Positions 13,668 to 24,306 of a DNA stretch of 64,000 bases are shown here, in pieces. How positions within the stretch are numbered: the first letter of the stretch is position 1; every line of letters starts with the position of its first letter. Position numbers and translations under genes: made by a program. The notes under the pieces are model-generated. The model saw nothing but the letters and a program-made list of their open reading frames with translations. It was not told the origin of the DNA and ran no database searches. The stretch spans positions 475,914-539,913 of the forward strand of contig NMRA01000182.1 of the NCBI GenBank assembly GCA_002633005.1. Direction: 5' to 3'. The DNA is from Phoronis australis (taxonomy: Eukaryota > Phoronida > Phoronidae).

Positions 13668-13832
13668 TGACGTAGTCTGAACTGATACGCACTAAAGCTT
13701 GTAATGACGTCAGCCGGACGGTGACATTGAAAAGTTGTTGCTAATTTCCAACTTCCATAGGCTTGTCACGATGTTTAGTAAACAAAGCTTGTGAAACGAT
13801 GACGATTGCTTTTTGGTGTCATCGTGACGTGT
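13668..13832. promoter_or_regulatory. CRE/ATF-type motif cluster upstream of candidate P1
   Basis: A perfect palindromic CRE, TGACGTCA, lies at 13705-13712. It is flanked by TGACGTAG at 13668 and TGACGTGT at 13825. This is 600-750 bp upstream of the candidate P1 ATG. Confidence 0.35.
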
Positions 13833-14582
13833 TTTAATTGCCTAATTGAACATAGTTGGAAATAAATATACTCGTTATATTTTTGTCATTATTAATATGG
13901 ATCTGCCACATCGACTTCAGTATAAATGCGTACATGAATTAAAAACTGTAAGGTGTGCAAGGATTTGTATGCGTGTCTGTACAGAGGTTCTATACAAAAA
14001 ATAAGTGTTATTTATGAGTTGATGAAAAATTGCCTTTCTATAGGTGCCAACTAATGCTACGTAACTCTAATGTTATTGGTTCACCCATGCCCTCACCAAA
14101 ACAATATTTCACAGAAGCTTTTCTACGAAAACCATCAACTCTAGAAAATGTTCATATGCACTTTCTCAAAGGCCGGGTTTTTTGCGACCATCGCGAACGA
14201 TAAGCCTGTGACCGTCTTCGGCTGGGCTTCTTTCTCATTTATGTCCATGAGAGAACACAAGCGTGTAGTAAACGCCAGTGATTTCATCTTTCTGGGTCAT
14301 CTTAGTTCGTTTGTTTGCCGCCAGGACCTGACAGTAAACACTAAAACATGGCGTCTTCTATAGTCGTCTGATTTTGTAGAAATCTCGAGTAATATAACAG
14401 TCCATGCCAATTTGGTAAGTGTTAATTAATAAACTGACGAATGTCTATCGTCTTGATACTACTTGATGGGTGAATAGTAACTGATTTTTGAAATCCTCAC
14501 ATGTGCACAGTTGCACCTTTTACTCCGTGACTGAAAACGGGCGCTCAGAAAAGTGACAGCGACGCACGCTGCTCACTGTCTA

Positions 14583-15146
14583 CAGTGACCACCGCCAGTA
14601 GAGACAGTGAAGCTCCTATAGGCGCTTCATACGCCGAAAGCTTTTTTGGCGAAGTATGCCTCGCACTGACTAAAAAATCAAAATCACGTTTTTATAAATA
14701 CCTTTTGCGCATAGAGGGACACCTTAGGAGGCCGTCGATGTATTTAATTAATTCCAACTCTAACAAATACTCCCATTCAAACTTTTTCTTGGAGCAGTCC
14801 TTCTTTCAGTTCCCAAAATTGGTAACTCACCATTTTCTCTCTGGTCATGCCAGGGGATATGATGTCATACCACTTGCCACGCGTAGTGTTAAAAATGGTG
14901 AGTTACCGACTTTGGGAACTGAACGAGGGACTGCTCGAAGAAAAAGTTTGATAACCGGAGTACTTGTTTGAATTAAATGCATCGACGACCTCCTAAAGTT
15001 CCCATCTATGCGCAAAAGGTATTTATAACAACGTGACTTTGATTTAGTCAGTGCGAGGCATAATTCGCCGAAAAGCTTCTGGCATATGAGGTGCCGATAG
15101 GAGCTCCAGTGACCTAATGGCGGTGCCAGTAGGATGGTGGTCACTG
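14583..15146. mobile_element. foldback (palindromic) transposon-like element
   Basis: The two halves of this 564-bp segment are imperfect reverse complements along nearly their whole length, with a short centre around 14830-14885. The outer ends are CAGTGACCACC and GGTGGTCACTG. TCTA directly flanks both ends as a possible 4-bp target duplication, and a 10-bp TCACTGTCTA also repeats on both sides. Overlapping frames on the two strands are mirror translations of the arms and are not genes. It would form a very long RNA hairpin if transcribed. Confidence 0.75.
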
Positions 15147-16239
15147 TCTAGCGGGTCGCGATCCTCTGTTGATAGACCTTGACTGACATGTCAAACTACA
15201 ACCAGGAATCGGTCTGTAAAAAGTAGGTGAAATTACACCTAATTCAATAGCTCAAACAGAGCTGAAGGTCCATCAAGAAAAGTACCAGTTTCAGTGAAAT
15301 GGACATAAAATCAGAAGAAATTCCCAGTAGGCCTATATGGGGGCAAATGAAAGGGCAAACTACCCATGAAACTTTTAAGTTGGCAAACACATCTTGCATG
15401 GTATTCTTGGCTTCTTTCCTGTTCTAACTCCCCACCAGAAATTTCCATGGAACAGGCGTTCATTTAGCCATGTTAACGCTTGACCTCAAGCCTTCTATCG
15501 GGTACTATGTTTTCGTATCCCAACCAATTCCACTATTTGGGCACAAAGAATTTTTTGTTTTCACGATTAATGATGTGTATACATTGTCAATTTGTCCTGA
15601 AACAACAGGTATACCAGAAATCAAAATCTCATTTTTAAACAATTTTCATATATTTACAGTTAGCTGAAATACCTGTTGCTTGATTATAAATAAAAAAGTA
15701 GATCACGTTTTTCTCTCAGCCATAGTGAAAATAAGTGCATTTTTGCAAATCTACCTAAAAGCAAAGAAGGATAGATGTTTTTTAAAAACTGCCAAGAACA
15801 TCGAAAATCGAAAGGGCATGAAATGATTTGCCACATATTTGAAGTCGTTTCAAATAACTCGGACATTCAGCATATGAAAGAATTGCCAAAGGTGGTTATA
15901 AATGTACACCATATAACAACAATAAACAATAAAAAACTGATATGGCACAAAAGTTTGACAATTCTTAGAAAGAAAATTGTTAAAAGCTTGCCTAGTTTCA
16001 CATTAATGCATAGCCTTGTGTAAAAATGTGCGAGTTAAAGTGTGGTGACTGAACTTTTTTGAGAACTGGCGACAAGTAAGGTCATTGGTGAAAAAGTCTC
16101 TCCGTCACCAACATTCAGTGTTCAATCATCTAATTATTCTGAAGTCCTAGTGGCTGCAGATTAGTCAGCACAAACTTATGAGATTTTTATCAGAATAGCC
16201 AGGTAATCCACCAGACAAAGTTTTATTTATTTCAAGCAG

Positions 16240-16293
16240 GCGTGTTCAAGGTCATAGGCGTGTTCAAGGTCATAGGCGTGTTCAAGGTCATAG
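16240..16293. repeat. three perfect 18-bp tandem repeats, each with a TCAAGGTCA site
   Basis: The unit GCGTGTTCAAGGTCATAG occurs three times without change. Each unit contains TCAAGGTCA (at 16246, 16264 and 16282), the extended half-site bound by monomeric ERR and NR5A nuclear receptors. It may be a small enhancer array or a chance minisatellite. Confidence 0.8.
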
Positions 16294-17654
16294 GCGCAAT
16301 GTTCAGTTTGTAATAAAGCAATAATAGTAACATTGTAATACTGTGGAGACACAGTTAAGAAATCTTTCTGTTTGTATCAATGATCTGTTGAAAATCTGCA
16401 CTTGACACCAGTTGACATGAGTGGCGGTTATCATAACTCTACTGTTGCGATGCCCCTTGGTTTTGTCTCTCACACACTCAATCATTTATTGCGTGATTTT
16501 GTCCTGCGTGTGATGAACGATTTCGCTTTTCTTTTCTTGCTGCATCTAATTAGATAGTGAATCGGTTAATTGGCAATCTTTGTACGCTGTCAACAGCAAT
16601 GAGTTGGCCTCTAGTAAAAAAATTACAGAGCTTTCTAACAAAAACCTGGACTATCTATAAAATCAAGGGACATGTGAGAGATAATAGGCAATGTAAGATT
16701 GAGAAAAATGTCTTTGACACGTACCATAATCGCACAAAATGTTGAAGAGATGCCTCGCCATTTTTTCCTTTAGAATTTCTCTACTGATGAATGTGCTCGA
16801 CTTGAGACTCATACGCTGCTGTTCATAGCAATAGGGGTGCCAGTAAGTCCAGGAGCAGAGTTCACAACTTCCCATCATTGAAATATCAACAGGTACTGTT
16901 TAAAGTCATTGCTGGTTAGGCAAATCTATTTAAACACAGTTTCATGGTAATCTTGTGCTTAACGCCCCATTAAGGGGATACTAATGGACATTCTGAGGCC
17001 TGCCATTGGTTGATGCATGCCACGGCTTGCCTCTTGACTCGTGCTTGGTAAGCAGGCTGCTATGAGTGGTTTAAGCCAGTAATACTGGTTTAATCTGAGT
17101 CGAAATCTGATGATTATGGATTACTAAGATTTCCACTGCTAATAGGGACTGACATTTTTTCAAGATAAAAGTTAATTACTGTGCTCTCAGACCATACCTG
17201 GGTTGGAAATACTTCTGTTTGTGATTATTCAAGTGTCGCAATTAAGGTCATCATGATGCATTCTAATTTCAGAATTGTTTTCAAATTGGATGATTTAATA
17301 TCTTTGTTTCTGCTCTGCTTGAAATGTTTTCCTAGTTTTTAACTTTGCCATGAAATTACAAATGTACACCATGCTACTTTAAAGGGCTTATAAAGTTGTG
17401 GGTTCTGCCAAAATAAATTGTTTTTGGACACTTACTGAACTAAAATAAATCTCAGATTAGACATTTTTCACCTGGCTCAAGAGTAACGGCTTTAGACCCA
17501 GCTATAAACTCACCTTCCATCACAAAAATCAACTTTTAATTTAGACCACTGACTGTTATGGAATTGAGTAACTTGTTCCTTGGTCAAAATAGATAGGATT
17601 TCTGGAGTTGGAAGAAATGGACATTTCTTTATTACTTGAGACTTCTCGTCTAAA

Positions 17655-18186
17655 AGCCCTTTCATACTAACTTAACTCCAGTATGAGCGGAGTGTCGATG
17701 TAAACTGTGAAGTTAGTTGAACAGTTCATCATAGCTGTGGTAGATAACGGAATTGGAATAAACAGTAGGTGACGCTGCCGTCGTCGAAGTAATCACAAGG
17801 TGGCACTTGAGCTAGTCTGAGAAATGGCGACTTTTCATCCTGTGGGCATTAAGATTTTTTTATCTGACAAGTTGAGAACATTTACGTGGGATAGTTGATA
17901 TAAACTTTTTTAATTCGACTGGGATTTAATTAAGTAAAATAATAACATAGTAGCGACGACGCTGCTCTTGGTTGATGATAGCAGTGGCCCCTGGCGATAA
18001 CTTTGATGAGACTGAAGATGACTGTTCATACCATGCTGAAGCGTTGCTGCTCTACTGTTAAATCTATTGTTTACGCAAAGGTTAACTGGCACTCTTAACT
18101 TTGATCCAGGACCTAAGTAAACCTTTCATACTGATCGCAACTAACCAAAACATCGAGGTATTGATATTACCTAGTATGAAAGGGCC
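17655..18186. mobile_element. MITE-like repeat, family A, copy 2
   Basis: The ends form a terminal inverted repeat, AG-CCCTTTCATACTA on the left and TAGTATGAAAGGGCC on the right, flanked on both sides by TAAA as a likely target duplication. The interior shares long blocks with 2031-2512. No transposase frame is visible. Confidence 0.65.
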
Positions 18187-19579
18187 TAAAGAACAATTTG
18201 AGATTAAATTTATGATGTTAAGTGGTCTGAATAGAAAGTAAGTTTGCTAGACAAGTTGCGGTTTATACCCATAACCTCGCAATCGATGAGGTTTTACGAT
18301 AGTTGCTAAGTTGCTTGTGAGAGTGGGTTAGTTTCAGTTGCTAAATTAGCATGACCCTCCAGTGAATACCTGACGATTTATGTAACCAATGTTGCATTGG
18401 AAGAGCAAATATGCCTGTGAAGGTAGTGAGTGTTTTTAAAACCAGATCACGGTTACAATATATTTTAAACCATCCATGGCCTAGCGAATTTGGTAAAATT
18501 TATTGAGTGGATGGAAGTGGGGCATGAGCATTTTATTTCAAACATGTGACTCTTTAACATTGTGAGAGGATGAAAGTGACTGTCGCTTGACTTAATTTCA
18601 AATGCTGTTGCGCAAGAGCAGTCATTTTGAGACCTTGGACATTTTGCGTGAATTATTTGACTATCCTTCATTACAATGCTGATACTTTGATGACACGATT
18701 GTTGTGAAGAATTAAAAAATGGCGGGAAATCCCACTGCATCAAATCTTCATTTAGACCGTTGTACGCTGTCCACTGACTACTCAATCCCTTTTTAGTGAC
18801 GCCTGTGGCCATAGACAATTCACTGTTATACAGAGAGTTGTTGTTGGTTATCTTCAGAACACCAGTGTGCTGTCAATAATGAGTGTATGGTAGCCTTACT
18901 ATGGAACATTTTTCTCTCCTTCCGTGGTTTTCTCCATAGCACTGACCCAATTTTTGTTGTACCCACAAGAATGCGATTTTCCCTGTCCTCACAGACACTT
19001 ACCTTTTTGTGAAAAGTAACCCTCCTCATAGTCAATGGTTATTCTGTTGAAATCACAGTAAGCCTGTCTTGTGACCCACTGAAGACCTTTGAGTCATCAG
19101 CCTGGTGTAAGACATATGTACATTGCAGTGGATGGTGATGTCAGATGATGACAAACCACACGGACTGCAGGCATGCCTTACTGGCAGGTGTCCACCAGAT
19201 GGCGCTGGTGAAAGAAGCTAATATAATTAGACCTACAACCACTGGAGATCTGGGGGATGTGGAAGTTATGAATGATTTGCGCAGGTCTAAACCATAGTTC
19301 AGCATTTTTATGATAAAGGATATTAGCCTAGTTAGATTTAATATGATTTTATTGAGAATGAAAGCCATTGATAACAGCTTTAAATGTACAACCGGCCAGC
19401 ATGGTGCTGTACCAGTAGACATAAGAACCTTTTGAGACAGCAATATCACAAGACTTTCCTTGTCTGCAATTACAAGCAAAGCACGTGTTTACAGTAACTT
19501 TACTCATGTCTTGGCTTTTTTCTCTCTGTGGCTAAGTATGTTACTGCGAAACCCTAGGAATGTTTCTAAGCGTGATGTC

Positions 19580-19653
19580 ATGTTGACGTCACACTGGGTC
19601 CAAAACGTCATGACGTCAAAATTATGACATTTTGGACCCAATGTGACGGCATG
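19580..19653. repeat. imperfect palindrome carrying two CREs
   Basis: Arms built on CGTCACA(C/T)TGGGTCCAAAA(C/T)GTCAT pair across a short AT-rich centre. TGACGTCA occurs at 19584-19591 and 19611-19618. It looks like a short hairpin element or MITE end-pair. Confidence 0.6.
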
Positions 19654-21344
19654 TCTATTCTTATTTCCGTGTCCTAATTGTGTCATCTACTGTCGTGAAA
19701 TGTCATCACTAAACTTCTGAATATTCATATAAACTCTTTTGCACTACCATAAAGACCATGCAGCTTGTTTATGTGTTGACAACTGGTCCCGTTTAAAATA
19801 CTTGTTGAAGTCCTTGTGTTTTTTCTCAATTGCTATTACTTTGCATTTAATGAGTTAACGTTTCATTGAATACGTGCCAACATCTACCATTTTGTATTGG
19901 TTATCCTACGTTAAGTTTCACTCTCATAGTGTTTTCTTGGTTTCATCATGGGTTTCACATACAGGTGGAAACAGCTACTTTTAGATATAGGCACAGATCC
20001 ATATATGGGCAAATGGGCCTACATATGCGAATATACAAAAGGACGCCACTTATTAACAGAAAAAGAGGGTTAAATTTTGTTTGTTGCATTACGTGATGAC
20101 TTGCCTGGAGAGAGGTTCTTTGTACTTTACCAGTAGTACAGAAACCATCGATAACAATTCACTTTAAAATTGCTACATATCTTCCCTGAACCATTTGATT
20201 TTGTTGTTATTCGTTCTGGCTGACAGATATGCACTGGGTGAAACAGTGGCACTATTTTAGAGGTGTTTGTACCTGGCACTGGATCTGTTTACGGGCAGTA
20301 TGACACAGATTCCTTCAAGCGTTGAGGGCTTCAGCACTTTATGCATTTTTGTACAATTTGTGTGTGTTGAAGTACTCTACACACAGATTAAATGCTTGAA
20401 CTAGTCAGTCACAGCTTCTCACCATTAATTAGGGTACACCTGGCAGGGATAATAAATTTTCAACAGATTTTTCATTCTGGTTTGATAGGAGCAGAGTTTT
20501 AATGCACCATGTGTTGCACTGTTACCGTTTTTACAAAAATGTGATTATCTGCTTTATATTGATTGATATGTTAGGTGAAATAACATCTGACCAATTGAGG
20601 ACTCGATATGGCAGACAATTTCATTCTCTCATTTTTCGTAAAAGGTCTGATTAATGTGCATGATGAAATCTCACCTGACCAATTTAGTTTGCAATTGGTT
20701 TTCCTCGTTTTTCATAAGTGATATGTTGCTCCAAATATTTGTTTTTCTATGTTCAAGTTCTGTACCCTAGCTGCCATCATTGAAAAAAAAAACTGGGTGT
20801 TAAAAAACAATACTAGGAGTCCTTAGAAATGAAAACGGGAAATTTCCTCAATTATCTTCGTCCAAAATTTTTTAGATTTTATTGAGTCAGTGTTTCTGAT
20901 ATTACGGCTTACAGGAGTTTCTAATCCAGTCTTGTAAAATATGGGAGTACACTTAAAGAAATACCGTGTTCGATTTTGAACGCTTCCATAGGATTAGTAA
21001 TAGCAAAATACGCACAGACGTCCAGTTACTTTTTCCTACACCCTGTATAAATCTGATTGCAATGACTGTATATGCATACCTTGTTACCAAGTCTATCACA
21101 AAATCAATGTAATTTACTAATGACTTCCTTAAGTCACTCAGGGTTGGCACCTGTTTAACCAGAAGTTGTGGGATCTTGCAATCATTTGCTATATACCTTA
21201 CCATGGGCTTACCATATTGCTTGTGGTCTAGTTGATGCTATCAAGTACTTACCTCCATGCGGAGTACAGCCTCCTTCTTCCTACACAAGTCTCCCTCACC
21301 ACCTAAACCTCAATATCCAGGCACTTACAGCAATTATTCACCTA

Positions 21345-22320
21345 TGTAACACACAACATGGCGGACAAGTGGAATTTTATTCTGTCCAATTTCTTAACAA
21401 AAACACAGATTAAGAAAATTGTAGTCTTTTATTAGCTTGGCTTATACCAAACAGACGTCATATACGTAACCGCATTTGCTAAAATTCACATTATCTGTAG
21501 TATGGTAAAAAGCATTAAAACAGTAGAAAACGACATCTTTGGCAATTATTTTCGTGTGAAATAAGTGTACAATTACCTTAACATACTGACTGATGTTTGT
21601 CGGTAAAAGAGCTTGGAATATGCACCATGCTCTTGTGAAAAAATGATAAAAAAATTGGGTGTGACATTTAAGAACAGGGTGTCCCAAAATGTATTTAGGC
21701 TTAAGTACAGCTCCAGGAGTTCAGTTTCAGGTCCTTTGGATCAGACTGTGTACGGTTACACATTGCTGTGAAAGTAGGCGGGTGAGTTATCGTGTGCTCT
21801 GTTCACATGGGAGTGGTAAACAGACGACCTAGTTTTAGAGAGCAAAAATTTATGGCGCAATGCAAAGACAGTTCATCCTTCCAAGCTAATAAACAATCTC
21901 TTAATGATTTGATTCCATTTTTGATCACCTGTTTACGAATTAAACTGATGATGTTGTTCATATTGTACTGTTCTCACTGTGAGTCGCAAGAGAATACATT
22001 AGGTTATTCCTGCAACGAGTTGTCGTGCTAGATTGAAAGTAGTGTGGACCCTGGACGAGTTGACACGTGTGACAACTTACCCCATCTTATCGAGGGTAAC
22101 TTGTCTCGCTGCAAGTAGTGCCCACACAGACAAGGCGGAAGTAATTACCAGCTGCGCACTTCCGTAGTTAATCACATAGGGGCGTCTAATAATTTTTATC
22201 GCGCCATAGTATTTGTCAAATGGTGTAGGGTGTGAGCAGTCCGCTGGAGGCAAGCTGCTGTAGGGCAAGGTGTCCTGGAGTTACTTGCAGTGTGGACAGG
22301 ACTTAAGAGTGAAGTACGGC
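21345..22320. mobile_element. family B repeat, degenerate copy
   Basis: The left part shares CACAACATGGCGGACAAGTG and the following bases with copies at about 35430 and 57800. The right part contains blocks related to the 43.2-kb element (TCGAGGGTAACTTGTC, AAGGCGGAAGT). Boundaries are approximate. No intact coding frame is seen. Confidence 0.45.
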
Positions 22321-23096
22321 TCACAGCAGGCAAAAATGCCCAGAGGGGTGATAAACCCAATGTCACCGATTTGAACCATACTATGCATTTTAGTTACCTT
22401 TGGGATGATAAACAAAACAGTAAAGTCCAATCTCATTTTACCTTGCTTAAGGGGGAGAAATCAGGGAGCCTCTATTTTGGGGGTATGCCATGCAATGAAC
22501 TCGTCGAAAATGCCTTATTTGCACTGCACAATAAAAAATATCGGCGCACGAGATCATTATTTGTTTGTAATTTTTAAATAAAGCAAGTCTTCGGCTTTAC
22601 AAAGATGTTAAACAATGCTCATTAACTCTGCCGCTAAGTTAAAAATTTCAGGCATAAAGTATAGAGGGGTCAGAGGTTAACAAGGCATTGCAATTTTGCC
22701 ACACTTTGAGCCCGTATATCTCAGCTGGCACAACACTGATGAACACCAGACTTTTACACCAGACGTTTCTATCTTATTGCTGTTGATTAATACAATAAAA
22801 TTTTCTGGCGCTGAACATTTTTCTATACGAATTGCAAGATTGCGACAACCACCTGAGTAGAACTTACCTTCAATACCGATACCTGTTTGGAACATTACAG
22901 CACCAGTAAAGTGCATAGTTTTGATTCAAAAGTTGATTTATCAATAATTACTTATGTGTCATTAAGTCAGGCGCAATTGTTTAAGGTATTTTTCCTTTTT
23001 AATTAAAATTCCGCGTTTTTTGTGAACCCAGTGTCCAACAACAGGTGTCACTTTAGTGGTGGCAAAATGGTTCCGGTTGGCGAATCCTGACTTTCT

Positions 23097-23523
23097 GTGT
23101 TATCTGCTAGTATGATGGAGTGTGATGAGGTGTATGGAAGCTCAAAAGAATGTCCTCTGCACATATGTGAAATATTGATGCGGCATAAAGTGAGTAGCAA
23201 ACCACCGCACCTACAGACTGTGCGGCAACTGATTTTGGCAAGAGTCGGACAATTTACATATGCGTGTTCACCGGACCCGTGTCACGCCTGTGTGACTGCG
23301 TCCAAGGCAAGGACAAGAAACCGGGCTCATCTTGGAATTCTGTGGAAACCATGTAGACTCTGCAAACACCCATTTCATTAGTGGTAGCTCGCGTGCCAAG
23401 CCTGAAGTGGGGATGCTGGTTGAAATGTCTAAAGTCAATTTACTTTCACAGGAACTCAACAATGTCAATGCATTTGTGTTCTTTCCTGTTGGATCTGGTG
23501 AGTACTACTACTGCTTTGTTTGA
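23097..23523 (+). other. weak coding-like stretch, unassigned
   Basis: Two overlapping plus-strand frames (94 and 63 codons) cover this stretch. It contains a short segment bounded by TTTACTTTCACAG and TCTG|GTGAGTAC, which would be a 46-base exon at 23452-23497. Nothing in the translation is recognisable. It could be a decayed transposon or a 5' exon of a gene extending rightwards. Confidence 0.15.
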
Positions 23524-23895
23524 ATTTGAGGTTATCACGATAGCATTGTAGCGGTAATAGTCAGTTTTGTGGATACATGATTCGAGAACCAGTTAGCACC
23601 GCTAGAAACAACAGATGTTATTCTAATACAGTACCCTGCAATGCAAGTTACTGGTCCCTCCTTTCAGGAAGATCACAAACTGTGTGACCATGCATGTACC
23701 ACAAAAATGTACTTGTTTTTGAACATGTAGTAGAGACAGAGCTTTGTACACACTGATGAAATTTAGTAGTCCTATGCCTGCATCACTGTAAACAACTGAT
23801 TAACAGTCTTGTGTTCCTAAGGGCAAATCAGTGATATACCTGCCCTGTCGCCGTTGTTGGAGTCTAGGCTAGCCTAGAGCTATTCAGTCCACTTA

Positions 23896-24306
23896 NNNNN
23901 NNNNNNNNNNNNNNNNNNNNNNNNNNNNNNNNNNNNNNNNNNNNNNNNNNNNNNNNNNNNNNNNNNNNNNNNNNNNNNNNNNNNNNNNNNNNNNNNNNNN
24001 NNNNNNNNNNNNNNNNNNNNNNNNNNNNNNNNNNNNNNNNNNNNNNNNNNNNNNNNNNNNNNNNNNNNNNNNNNNNNNNNNNNNNNNNNNNNNNNNNNNN
24101 NNNNNNNNNNNNNNNNNNNNNNNNNNNNNNNNNNNNNNNNNNNNNNNNNNNNNNNNNNNNNNNNNNNNNNNNNNNNNNNNNNNNNNNNNNNNNNNNNNNN
24201 NNNNNNNNNNNNNNNNNNNNNNNNNNNNNNNNNNNNNNNNNNNNNNNNNNNNNNNNNNNNNNNNNNNNNNNNNNNNNNNNNNNNNNNNNNNNNNNNNNNN
24301 NNNNNN
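23896..24306. other. assembly gap
   Basis: A run of 411 N bases. Frames called across it are meaningless. Confidence 1.

Larger units (their letters stand above)
15151..21280. other. non-coding DNA upstream of RUNX
   Basis: Apart from the listed triple repeat, family A element and CRE palindrome, I see no convincing exon here on either strand. Open frames are under 120 codons, without good flanking splice sites or recognisable motifs. Confidence 0.5.

Noticed and set aside
14585-15144. 128-codon plus-strand and 99-codon minus-strand frames
   Set aside because: They are mirror translations of the two arms of the foldback element.
18465-18818. 117-codon minus-strand frame
   Set aside because: No splice sites of quality, irregular composition and no recognisable motif.
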